Positions 28,230-36,282 of a DNA stretch of 64,000 nt are shown piece by piece. Origin of the DNA: Mycobacterium europaeum (lineage in GTDB: Bacteria; Actinomycetota; Actinomycetes; Mycobacteriales; Mycobacteriaceae). Location: the NCBI RefSeq assembly GCF_002102155.1, contig NZ_LQOU01000009.1:124001-188000 (forward strand), written 5' to 3'. A program made the translations under genes and the position numbers. The notes under the pieces are model-generated. The model saw only the letters and a program-made list of their open reading frames with translations. It searched no databases and was not told the origin of the DNA. Position 1 is the first letter of the stretch. Each line of letters begins with the position of its first letter.

Positions 28230-29279
28230 CTACCGCCCTGCCCGATACGCCGCGATCACGGGCTCCAGTTCGTCCGGTGTCGCCCCGTGCATGATCACCG
28301 CGTCGGCCCCGTAGTCGAACTCCTTGCGGACCCGGTCCGCGCATTGCCGGGCCGATCCGGTGGCCGATGGCTCCAGCCACTCGTCGGGGATCAACGTCGC
28401 GATGTGCTCGATCTGGCCGGCCGTGGCCTTGTGGTCGATGCCACCCGCGATCGACGTCACCACCGAGTCCTCCCGAAAGCGTTGCAGCACGGCCGGATCC
28501 CAGTTGTTGGTCCGCACCATCAGGTCGCCATAGCCCTGCAGGTAGGTGGCCAGGCGTGCGACCGTCTTCTTCAGCCGGAGCTCCTCGGGAAGGTGGTCAC
28601 CCACCGTCGCGAAGCAGGACCACACCCGCACGCCGTCGGGGTCGCGGCCGGCCTCTTCGGCCGCGGACTTGACGGTTTTGACGCAGCGCTGCAGCGTCTC
28701 CGGAGTGAAGTAGGTGTGCAGGATGACGTCGTCGAACACGCGCCCGCCCAACTCGAGTGTCTTGGGCCCGAACGCCACCAGCGCCAACCGGATGTCCTCG
28801 TCGAAGTCCGGGTCGAGGAACAGGATGGGGTATTTGCCCATCGGGCCGTCGTGGTTGACGATCAGTTCCCCGTGCCACAGGCGGCGCATGACCCGGGCCC
28901 AGTCCTCCATCTGCGCGGTGGTGACCGCCGGTATGCCGAACGCCCCGTAGATCGCCGCGATGCCGCGGCCGATGCCCAGCGTGAAGCGCCCACCGGAGAG
29001 CCGGTGCATGGTGGTCGCCCACGATCCGGTGATCAGCGGGTGGCGGGTGTTGTGATTGGTTGCGGCGGTGGCGATCTGCATCCTGGTGGTCACGGCGCAG
29101 GCGGCCCCGGTGAGAGACGACGCCTCCTTGACGTTCCAGCGCTCGGAGATGAACGCGGTGCCCATGCCCAGCTCCTCGCCGCGGCGCGCCTCGTCGATCA
29201 GTGTTGCCGGGCCCTCGCCGCCGGCACCGGCCAGCAGGTAGTAGCCCAATTCATCAAGCGTGCGATCGGTCAACTCCAC
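28230..29279 (-). CDS. LLM-class F420-dependent oxidoreductase
   Basis: This 349-residue luciferase-like protein begins MELTDRTLDELGYYLLAGAG and resembles the mycobacterial F420-dependent family typified by MSMEG_2249 (recalled, not checked). The FTLGIGRGIAAIYGAFG segment and the C-terminal YGADAVIMHGATPDELEP are characteristic. Its start lies within the end of the SnoaL-like gene (10-base overlap), placing it third in the hydrolase-SnoaL-LLM operon. It is probably an oxidation or reduction step on a cyclic ketone or aldehyde intermediate. Confidence 0.87.
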   Translation of the reverse strand: MELTDRTLDELGYYLLAGAGGEGPATLIDEARRGEELGMGTAFISERWNVKEASSLTGAACAVTTRMQIATAATNHNTRHPLITGSWATTMHRLSGGRFTLGIGRGIAAIYGAFGIPAVTTAQMEDWARVMRRLWHGELIVNHDGPMGKYPILFLDPDFDEDIRLALVAFGPKTLELGGRVFDDVILHTYFTPETLQRCVKTVKSAAEEAGRDPDGVRVWSCFATVGDHLPEELRLKKTVARLATYLQGYGDLMVRTNNWDPAVLQRFREDSVVTSIAGGIDHKATAGQIEHIATLIPDEWLEPSATGSARQCADRVRKEFDYGADAVIMHGATPDELEPVIAAYRAGR

Positions 29280-29650
29280 ACTCCTTGCCGGTAGCCACAG
29301 TTCCAGACCTCGGTGATCTTTCCGTCGACGACCCGGAACACCTCGATGCTGCCGACGTTGGCTTCGGTGCCGTCCTTGGTGGTCATCGACGAGTCGTAGA
29401 CGATCGCGACGTGCTGGCCGTCGTCGCCTGCGGCGACGATCTTCAGATCGAAGCGCAACGTGTCGAACATCGCCCAGACGTCCTTGACGCGATTGACGGC
29501 CTGTTCGCGGGTGAGCGTGTGCGACTCCCCCACCTCGTGCCGGATCACGATGTCGGCGAACAACTCCCCCGCCAGGGTCAGGTTCTGCTCGTTCCAGACG
29601 ACCAGGTTGTAGAGCTCGACCACCTCACGGGCGGTACGCGTCGCCGCCAT
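29270..29650 (-). CDS. SnoaL/NTF2-like protein
   Basis: This 126-residue cone-shaped alpha+beta NTF2-like fold protein has an N-terminal helix pair followed by four or five strands (RFDLKIVAAGDDGQHVAIVYD, IEVFRVVDGKITEVWNCG). Family members include ketosteroid isomerase, SnoaL cyclases and limonene epoxide hydrolase. The start at 29650 shares one base with the preceding stop (TGATG). The role is unknown; an isomerase or hydrolase step beside the F420 enzyme is plausible. Confidence 0.82.
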   Translation of the reverse strand: MAATRTAREVVELYNLVVWNEQNLTLAGELFADIVIRHEVGESHTLTREQAVNRVKDVWAMFDTLRFDLKIVAAGDDGQHVAIVYDSSMTTKDGTEANVGSIEVFRVVDGKITEVWNCGYRQGVWS

Positions 29651-30984
29651 CAGCCCGCCACGCCGCGCAGGAATCGGTCGGTCACCTTCTGGACCCGCCG
29701 GGAGAAGACGTGTCCGACGTGGCTGCCGTCGTACCAGTACAGCTGGCCTCCCCAGCGCTCCTGCAACGCTTCCGCGGGCTCGCGCATCGCCATCCGGTCG
29801 TGCCACGCGCCGACGATCAGCCGGCGGTCCGGCGGCGGCGCCGGATCCACCCGCAGGGGATCGATCACCGAGGTCAGCTGCGCCACCTCCGGGGACGCCA
29901 ACAAGTCCCGGAATTCGGCGCGGGACGATCCCCGACGCCCCAGGTGCCGCGCGATCATCGCGTTGAGCCCCAGGATCGGCGTATACAGCGCGACGGCATC
30001 GATCTGCCTCTCCAGGTGGGAAACCAGCGCCGCGACCGGGCTTCCCATCGAAATCCCGGCTACCGCAACCGCAGTGGCCTGCGGCTTCGCCCATCGCACC
30101 ACCGCGCGGATCTCGGACACCGCCCGCATCATTCCGGCGACGTTGCCCAGCGGGTCTATGTCGGGGTAGGCGGGCCATTCGCGGCGCCGGCAGCCGTGAC
30201 CGGGCTGCACCGGCATCGCGACGTTGAATCCCAGCTGGTGATGTATCCGGCCGATCCGGCTCAGCAACAGGTCCTCGGTACCGCCCTGACCGGCGCCATG
30301 CACCCAGATCAGCCACGGCCTCGGGCCGTCGCGGTGCCGGCACAGGTGCACCACGGCCCTCGCCGGGCCACCCAGGCCCTCGGCTTCCAGCGTCTTCGGC
30401 AACGCCGGATCGTGCTCGAACGCCATCCGCTCGTATGCGAGATTGCCGATCCGACGCCGCCGCAACGAGGTTGCGCGCAGCGGCGGCGGGTCCCGGTGCG
30501 CGCGGTCGAGACCCAAAGCGGACAACTCCTCTGCCGCCGCCGTGCAGCCATCCAGGGAACGCGTCGCCGCCGGGCTCCCCCCGAGCAGCGAAAAGCCGCT
30601 CAGCACAAGTTCGTCCAGCATGACCTCACCGAACTGTCGCAGGCCGCGCGGTGACACCGGAGCCCACCCCGTCGATTCGTTCAGGCCGGACACCGTGCGG
30701 GGCAGCAACATGCCGAGCTCGCGGGTCGCCTCCCGGGCCAACCCCAGACCGCGCGTCACGTTCGACATGCCGTCCACCTGGGCCGGCTTGAAACAGGTGC
30801 AGCCGGCGGCCGCGACTCCCTCGCAGTGACGCCGGTATTCGGGCATTCCGCAGGCGTAGCCCATGTACATCCGCTCATGGCCGGGTGCATTGCCGCCGTT
30901 GTACCACGGGTTGCACGACGGATGGAACAGCACCGTCGGCGCCACGAGCGCGGTGGCTGTGTCATTTCGCTCCTTGCCGTGCAC
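29650..30984 (-). CDS. alpha/beta hydrolase, ABHD18-like
   Basis: This protein of up to 444 residues has a C-terminal alpha/beta hydrolase domain: WVHGAGQGG near residue 230, nucleophile elbow GIS-M-G in AGISMGSPVAAL, and a late GSHVGHVF histidine. The N-terminal 180 residues are of unknown function and contain an unusual cysteine-rich patch (GYACGMPEYRRHCEG, GCTCF). The start is uncertain: the GTG at 30984 has no ribosome site, and GTG codons at 30945 and 30933 are alternatives. It is the first gene of the operon with the SnoaL-like and F420 genes, and is divergent from the Rieske oxygenase across TACnGTA site 4. Confidence 0.75.
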   Translation of the reverse strand: MHGKERNDTATALVAPTVLFHPSCNPWYNGGNAPGHERMYMGYACGMPEYRRHCEGVAAAGCTCFKPAQVDGMSNVTRGLGLAREATRELGMLLPRTVSGLNESTGWAPVSPRGLRQFGEVMLDELVLSGFSLLGGSPAATRSLDGCTAAAEELSALGLDRAHRDPPPLRATSLRRRRIGNLAYERMAFEHDPALPKTLEAEGLGGPARAVVHLCRHRDGPRPWLIWVHGAGQGGTEDLLLSRIGRIHHQLGFNVAMPVQPGHGCRRREWPAYPDIDPLGNVAGMMRAVSEIRAVVRWAKPQATAVAVAGISMGSPVAALVSHLERQIDAVALYTPILGLNAMIARHLGRRGSSRAEFRDLLASPEVAQLTSVIDPLRVDPAPPPDRRLIVGAWHDRMAMREPAEALQERWGGQLYWYDGSHVGHVFSRRVQKVTDRFLRGVAG

Positions 30985-31005
30985 GGGCCGGACTGCTGAA
31001 ATCTA

Positions 31006-31024
31006 TACTGTAACGGGCTTAGTA
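31006..31024. promoter_or_regulatory. TACnGTA-N5-TACnGTA site 4 (hydrolase/Rieske oxygenase divergent region)
   Basis: TACTGTA-ACGGG-CTTAGTA; the second half-site keeps only AGTA. TAGTAT (31020-31025) is a good -10 for the rightward Rieske oxygenase operon, so a protein bound here would cover the promoter. Confidence 0.45.
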
Positions 31025-31046
31025 TCAGGCAATCGGAGGCGCCGGC

Positions 31047-32039
31047 GTGAAAGTGCCGTTCACCTGGAAGGTCACCGGGTGGTTCATGGTGGGGTGGTCG
31101 CCAGAGTTCCCGGTGGGCGAGGCGCGGCCGCTGCACTACTTCGGCGAGGACCTGATGGCCTACCGCGACGAGTTCGGCGTATTGCACGTCCTCGAGGCGC
31201 ACTGCAAGCACCTGGGCGCACACATCGGCCACGGCGGCAAGGTGCTCGGCGACTGTGTCGAGTGCCCGTTCCACGGCTGGCGCTGGGGACCGGATGGCAC
31301 GAACCGCTACATCCCCTACCAACCGGACCGCCCCAACCGCGCGCTGCGGCTGCGGGTGTACCCGGTGCACGAGCAGTACGACTGCGTGTTCATCTGGCAC
31401 CAGCCAGACGGCAAGGACCCGCACTGGGAGATGCCGGACATCTTCGGGAAGTTCCCCCAATTCGAGACCGACCCGGCGGCCTATTACCGCGCGTATCCGG
31501 AGTTCTCCCGGCGCGCGGAGCGCGAGCCGGTTCACCCGCAGATCGTGGCGGAGAACGCACCCGACAGCGCCCATTTCGAGTACGTGCACCACGCCACGGT
31601 GACGCCACCGGTGCTGGACTGGAAGATCGTCGACCACGAGTGGCAGTTCGTCGCGGGATGGCCGGACGCGCGCAGCGACAACCCCGAGGATCTCGCGTTG
31701 CGGTTCCACAGCCACCTGTTCGGCCTCGGCGGGGCCATCAGCGTCTTCGAGGGGGCGCAGAACCACCGGCTGATCTTCACCTGCACGCCGGTCGACGACG
31801 AGTGTTCGGACCTGTTCTACTCGATCTGGTGGCCGCGGGTCCCCGGAGACACCTCCGAGGTACCGCACGGCAAGCTGCGCGACGTCATCGAAAAACAGTT
31901 CCTGTCCACGGTCTTCGACGATCTGCGAATCTGGCGCTACCAGAAGTACGTGGAGCATCCGGCGCTCTCCAAGGTCGACGCGAAAGGCTATATGGCACTG
32001 CGAAAATGGGCGACCCAGTTCTACGACGTGCCGGCATGA
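31047..32039 (+). CDS. Rieske non-haem iron oxygenase, KshA-like
   Basis: This 330-residue oxygenase component has Rieske ligands C53-x-H55 and C73-x2-H76 (AHCKHLG, CPFHGW). The mononuclear iron site is N170-x2-D173-x2-H176-x4-H181. The layout and length resemble 3-ketosteroid 9-alpha-hydroxylase oxygenase KshA and related monooxygenases. It heads a four-gene operon (oxygenase, cysteine-hydrolase-like, thioesterase, CoA ligase) joined by ATGA or GTGA overlaps. No reductase is adjacent. A hydroxylation of a polycyclic or steroid-like ring is plausible but unproven. Confidence 0.9.
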   Translation: MKVPFTWKVTGWFMVGWSPEFPVGEARPLHYFGEDLMAYRDEFGVLHVLEAHCKHLGAHIGHGGKVLGDCVECPFHGWRWGPDGTNRYIPYQPDRPNRALRLRVYPVHEQYDCVFIWHQPDGKDPHWEMPDIFGKFPQFETDPAAYYRAYPEFSRRAEREPVHPQIVAENAPDSAHFEYVHHATVTPPVLDWKIVDHEWQFVAGWPDARSDNPEDLALRFHSHLFGLGGAISVFEGAQNHRLIFTCTPVDDECSDLFYSIWWPRVPGDTSEVPHGKLRDVIEKQFLSTVFDDLRIWRYQKYVEHPALSKVDAKGYMALRKWATQFYDVPA

Positions 32040-32677
32040 CGCCACTCAACGACCTCGCGTCGCCCGAGCACACCGCGATCGTCACGCAGGAATGCCAGGG
32101 GGCCGTCATCGGCCCGGACGCCGGGCTGGCGATGCTGGCAACGGAAGCCCGTCGGGTCGCGCTACCCAACATCGTGCGGCTGCTGCCGGCCGCCCGGGCG
32201 GCCGGGGTACGCGTCGTGCACTGCGTAGTGCAGCGACGGCCGGACGGGCTCGGTTCCAACCACAACGCCAAGATCTTCAGTCGGGGCCGGGGCCCCGGAA
32301 AAGGCGGACTCGACATTGCCCCGGGGAGCGCCGGGGCGGCTGTCCTTCCCGAATTAGGGCCGGAGCCAAGCGATCTGGTACTCAGCCGCTGGCACGGCGT
32401 CGGGCCGATGGGGGGCACCGACCTGGACGCCATACTGCGGAACCTTGGCGTCTCCACCATCGTCGTCGTGGGGGTATCGCTGAACATCGCCATTCCCAAC
32501 GTCGTCATGGACGCCGTCAACGCCGCCTACCGCGTCGTCGTTCCCCGGGATGCCGTCGCCGGCATCCCCACCGAGTATGGAGAAGCCATCATCACCAACA
32601 CCCTGTCGCTGCTCGCGACCATCACCACCACGGACGAACTGCTTCAAGCGTGGCAGCCGAGCGAAGCAGCGCGATGA
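32036..32677 (+). CDS. isochorismatase-fold protein lacking the catalytic cysteine
   Basis: This 213-residue protein has the cysteine hydrolase (isochorismatase) fold, with all three triad positions changed. The usual Asp in VxDxQ is E19 (VTQECQ), the Lys is R118 (LSRWHG), and the nucleophile Cys of the GVxTNxCV motif is A152 (GVSLNIAIPN). The frame is intact and coupled on both sides by ATGA overlaps, so it is maintained within the operon. It may be a binding subunit or have lost hydrolase activity. Confidence 0.85.
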   Translation: MTPLNDLASPEHTAIVTQECQGAVIGPDAGLAMLATEARRVALPNIVRLLPAARAAGVRVVHCVVQRRPDGLGSNHNAKIFSRGRGPGKGGLDIAPGSAGAAVLPELGPEPSDLVLSRWHGVGPMGGTDLDAILRNLGVSTIVVVGVSLNIAIPNVVMDAVNAAYRVVVPRDAVAGIPTEYGEAIITNTLSLLATITTTDELLQAWQPSEAAR

Positions 32678-33294
32678 CGGAAACAGCGCCGGAGGTTCGG
32701 GGCGGATTTCCCGACGTCAAGCCCGTCGAGGACGCTCCCGAGGAACTGGGGCCGTTCGTCGCCGCTCTGCGCCGCCTGCAGGACCTGACCGTGTCCACCA
32801 AGCCTGACCCCGCGCTCTGGGCCGCCGCGACCGCGCACCTGGAGAACGCCTGCGCGCTGTTGAACGACCACCAGGTCCCGGAGACCGAGTCGGTAGCCGG
32901 CCGGGTGCTGAGCCTGCCGGGGTTGGCCCATCCCCTGATGCCGCCCTGGATGGTGACCGAGTCAGGTCCCGACGGCGTGACGATGGCCGGCCATTTCACC
33001 ACCGCGCACATCGGCGGAAACCGGGCCGTGCACGGTGGAATGATCCCGCTGTTCTACGACTGGCTGCTCGGCATGGTGGTGTCCACCGCGGGCATCCGGC
33101 CCACCCGCACGGCCTACCTGCACGTCGATTACCGCAAGATCACCCCGATCGACGAGCCGTTGACCGCCCAGGGACGAATCTCCGGCATCGACGGCAGGAA
33201 AGTTTTCATTGACGCTACTATGACAGCTACCGATGGAACCTTGCTCAGCGAAGCCAACGGCTTGATGGTTCGCCTGCTACCCCACCAGCCGTGA
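32674..33294 (+). CDS. PaaI-type hotdog thioesterase
   Basis: This 206-residue hotdog-fold protein carries the thioesterase signature NRAVHGGMIPLFYDWLLG, with the histidine-glycine turn expected at the active site. An N-terminal extension of about 110 residues precedes the domain. ATGA overlap upstream and GTGA overlap downstream tie it to the cysteine-hydrolase-like gene and the CoA ligase. It likely releases a free acid from an acyl-CoA intermediate or clears dead-end thioesters. Confidence 0.86.
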   Translation: MTETAPEVRGGFPDVKPVEDAPEELGPFVAALRRLQDLTVSTKPDPALWAAATAHLENACALLNDHQVPETESVAGRVLSLPGLAHPLMPPWMVTESGPDGVTMAGHFTTAHIGGNRAVHGGMIPLFYDWLLGMVVSTAGIRPTRTAYLHVDYRKITPIDEPLTAQGRISGIDGRKVFIDATMTATDGTLLSEANGLMVRLLPHQP

Positions 33295-34955
33295 AAGGCA
33301 TGATGTCAGACACCCCAACGACATTCACGGTACCGGCCGTCGCGAGGGCCGTGGCCGCGGCAATCCCCGATCGAGAGCTCATCGTCCAAGGGGACCGGCG
33401 CTATACCTATGAGCAGGTGATCGAACGCTCCACCCGTCTGGCCGCATACCTGCACTCGCGCGGGTTGGGTTGCCACACCGAACGCTCCACGCTCGACGGT
33501 CACGAGGTCGGCCAGGACCTTCTCGGCATCTACGCCTACAACGGCAACGAGTTCGTCGAGGGGCTGCTCGGCGCGTTCGGGGCCCGCGTCGCGCCGTTCA
33601 ACGTCAATTTCCGCTACGTCAAGAGCGAGCTGCAGTATCTGCTGGCGGATTCGGGGGCGACCGCGCTGATCTACCACGCCGCGTTCGCGCCGCGGGTGGC
33701 CGAAATCCTGCCGGATCTGCCCCAGCTGCGCGTGCTGATTCAGATCGCCGACGACTCCGGCAACGAGTTGATCTACGGCGCAGTGGATTACGAGAGCGCC
33801 CTGGCCTCGTGCGCGCCGACGCCACCCCCGGTTCAACACTCACCCGACGACCTCTACGTCCTGTACACGGGCGGCACGACGGGAATGCCGAAAGGCGTCC
33901 TGTGGCGCCAACACGACATCTTCATGACGTCCTTCGGCGGGCGCAACCTGATGACCGGCGAGCCCTTTGGATCCGTCGAGGCGATCACGGCCGGGGTGTC
34001 CGCCGGCCCCGGCACCAAGTTGATGGTCCTGCCGCCGCTGATGCACGGCGCGGCCCAGTGGAGCGTGATGACCGCGATCACGACCGGGCAATCCGTCGTC
34101 TTCCCTTCGATCGTGGACCGGATGGACGCCGACGACGTCGTCCGCACCATCGAACGCGAACGGGTGACGGTCGTGACGGTGGTCGGTGACGCGATGGCCC
34201 GCCCGTTGGTCGCCGCCATCGAGAAGGGAACCGCGGACGTGTCGTCGCTGGCGGTCGTCGCCAACGGGGGCGCGTTGCTCACCCCCTACGTCAAGCAGCG
34301 ATTGATCGAAGCGCTCCCCAACGCCGTCGTCGTCGACGGCGTCGGCTCCTCGGAAACGGGCGCACAGATGCACCACATGTCGACGTCCGGCGCGGTGTCG
34401 ACCGGCACCTTCAATGCTGGGCCGGACACGTTCGTGGCGGCCGAGGACCTGTCCGCCATCCTGGAACCCGGTCACGACGGCATGGGCTGGCTCGCGCAGC
34501 GCGGTTACGTTCCGCTGGGCTACAACGGCGACGCGGCCAAGACGGCCAAGACGTTTCCCGTCATCGACGGTGTGCGATACGCGATTCCCGGTGACCGGGC
34601 CCGCCACCACGCCGATGGCAGCGTCGAATTGCTGGGGCGCGATTCGGTGACGATCAACTCGGGCGGCGAGAAGATCTTCGTCGAGGAGGTCGAAACCGCC
34701 ATCGCGTCGCACCCGGCGGTCGCCGACGTGGTGGTCGCCGGACGGCCTAGCGAACGCTGGGGCCAGGAGGTGGTGGCCGTCGTCGCGCTGGCCAACGGCG
34801 CCCACGCCGACGCCGAGGAACTGGTCACGCACGCCTCGCAATCGCTGGCCCGCTACAAGCTCCCCAAGGCGATCGTGTTCCGCGCGGCAATCGAGCGCAG
34901 CCCGTCCGGCAAGGCCGACTACCGGTGGGCGCGCGAACAGGCGGCCAACGGCTGA
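33291..34955 (+). CDS. acyl-CoA synthetase (FadD-type AMP-binding ligase)
   Basis: This 554-residue ANL superfamily ligase has the phosphate loop YTGGTTGMPKG, the A5 region GSSETGAQ, the hinge aspartate region GDRARHHADG, and the C-terminal catalytic lysine in SPSGKADYRWA. It uses GTG at 33291 overlapping the previous stop; ATGs at 33300 and 33303 are alternatives. It is closely similar in organisation to the ligase at 44662. It activates a carboxylic acid substrate to its CoA ester, presumably the entry point for the products of the upstream oxygenase. Confidence 0.9.
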   Translation: MKGMMSDTPTTFTVPAVARAVAAAIPDRELIVQGDRRYTYEQVIERSTRLAAYLHSRGLGCHTERSTLDGHEVGQDLLGIYAYNGNEFVEGLLGAFGARVAPFNVNFRYVKSELQYLLADSGATALIYHAAFAPRVAEILPDLPQLRVLIQIADDSGNELIYGAVDYESALASCAPTPPPVQHSPDDLYVLYTGGTTGMPKGVLWRQHDIFMTSFGGRNLMTGEPFGSVEAITAGVSAGPGTKLMVLPPLMHGAAQWSVMTAITTGQSVVFPSIVDRMDADDVVRTIERERVTVVTVVGDAMARPLVAAIEKGTADVSSLAVVANGGALLTPYVKQRLIEALPNAVVVDGVGSSETGAQMHHMSTSGAVSTGTFNAGPDTFVAAEDLSAILEPGHDGMGWLAQRGYVPLGYNGDAAKTAKTFPVIDGVRYAIPGDRARHHADGSVELLGRDSVTINSGGEKIFVEEVETAIASHPAVADVVVAGRPSERWGQEVVAVVALANGAHADAEELVTHASQSLARYKLPKAIVFRAAIERSPSGKADYRWAREQAANG

Positions 34956-34980
34956 CACCGCGCCGGGCGCCCATATTGTC

Positions 34981-34999
34981 TACTGTAGGTATTACAGTA
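34981..34999. promoter_or_regulatory. TACnGTA-N5-TACnGTA site 5, perfect palindrome (P450 operon)
   Basis: TACTGTA-GGTAT-TACAGTA: both 7-base arms are exact reverse complements. It overlaps the start of a strong -10 (TATGAT, 34998-35003) and sits 53 bases before the P450 start codon. It is the best copy of the motif in the window. Confidence 0.75.
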
Positions 35000-35052
35000 T
35001 GATCTTACGCACGGCGCCTTGCCGTTCCCGCTGACGATGCTGGAGATCTAGG

Positions 35053-36261
35053 GTGACGACCAACCTGCCCGCGGCAGCCGGTGCCGATGGCCAGACCGTC
35101 AGCCTGCGTGACCCCTATCCGTTCTTCGCCCGGAAACGCCGCGCGTCCGGGGTGTTCCGCGGGACGGTCATGAACTATTCCAAAACGCCCGAGTCGCTGA
35201 TCCCCAAGCGCGAATTCTCCGCGGTGTCCTTCGATGCGGTGAACAAGGTATTCCGGGACGGCCGGGTGTTCAGCTCCGCGCCGTACGACAAGACCATCGG
35301 CCTGTTCATGGGGCCCACCATCCTGGCGATGGAGGGAAAGAAGCACCGCGACCACCGCAACCTGGTGTCCGCGGCGTTCAAGTCCAAGGCGTTGGCCCGT
35401 TGGGAGAACACCATTGTGCGGCCTATCTGCAACGCCCTGATCGACGAGTTCGCGCGCGCCGGCGAAGCCGACCTGGTCCGGCAATTCACGTTCGAATTCC
35501 CCACCCGCGTCATCGCCCGCCTGCTGGGGCTGCCCGCCGCCGACCTGTCGACGTTCCGGAAGCGCGCGGTGCAGCTGATCAGCTACCACGTCGACTACGA
35601 GTACGCCTTCGAGGCGTCGGCCGCGCTCAAGGACTACTTCCTCGAGCAGATCGCACTGCGCCGATCCCGTCCCACCGAAGACATCATCGGCGACCTGGTC
35701 ACGGCGGAGATCGACGGCGAAAAGCTAAGCGAGGAAGCGATTTACTCCTTCCTGCGGCTGCTCCTGCCGGCCGGCTTGGAGACCACGTACCGGTCATCGG
35801 GCAACCTGCTGTACCTGCTGCTCACCCACCCGGACCAGTTCGCCGCGGTCCAGGCCGACCGCGGGCTGTTGCCGCAGGCGATCGAGGAGGGGTTGCGCTT
35901 CGAGACGCCCCTGACCACGGTCCAGCGCTTCACCACCGAGGACACCGAGCTGGAAGGTGTCGAGATCCCAGCGCGTTCGGTGGTCGGTGTGTGCATCGGG
36001 TCGGCGAACCGCGACGAGCGGCGCTGGGAACGTTCCGAAGAATTCGACATCTTCCGCACGCCGCTGCCGCACATCTCCTTCGCCGCCGGCGAGCACACAT
36101 GTCTCGGGCTGCACCTGGCGCGGCTGGAGACCCGCGTCGCGGTCGAATGCCTCCTGGACCGGGTGGCCAATGTCCGGTTGCTCACCGACGACGACCCGCA
36201 CATCCACGGCCAGCCCTTTCGCTCACCGACGGCGCTTCCCGTGACGTTCGACGCGAAGTAG
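35053..36261 (+). CDS. cytochrome P450
   Basis: This 402-residue P450 starts at GTG with GGAG seven bases upstream. It has the I-helix LPAGLETTYR, ExxR in EEGLRFET, and the haem loop FAAGEHTC350LG. It is a paralogue of the P450 at 16454 (identical through RLLLPAGLETTYRSSGNLLY), so the two arose by duplication within this catabolic region. It heads an operon with a CoA transferase and a thiolase-like protein, behind the perfect TACnGTA operator. Confidence 0.93.
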   Translation: MTTNLPAAAGADGQTVSLRDPYPFFARKRRASGVFRGTVMNYSKTPESLIPKREFSAVSFDAVNKVFRDGRVFSSAPYDKTIGLFMGPTILAMEGKKHRDHRNLVSAAFKSKALARWENTIVRPICNALIDEFARAGEADLVRQFTFEFPTRVIARLLGLPAADLSTFRKRAVQLISYHVDYEYAFEASAALKDYFLEQIALRRSRPTEDIIGDLVTAEIDGEKLSEEAIYSFLRLLLPAGLETTYRSSGNLLYLLLTHPDQFAAVQADRGLLPQAIEEGLRFETPLTTVQRFTTEDTELEGVEIPARSVVGVCIGSANRDERRWERSEEFDIFRTPLPHISFAAGEHTCLGLHLARLETRVAVECLLDRVANVRLLTDDDPHIHGQPFRSPTALPVTFDAK

Positions 36262-36282
36262 GGGTGAGGATATGGTCCTGAA

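Noticed and set aside
34981-34999. Similarity of TACTGTA...TACAGTA to the E. coli LexA box
   Set aside because: E. coli LexA needs CTG-N10-CAG; here the spacing is nine. Mycobacterial LexA uses a different TCGAAC-N4-GTTCGA site, and the downstream genes are catabolic, not SOS genes.
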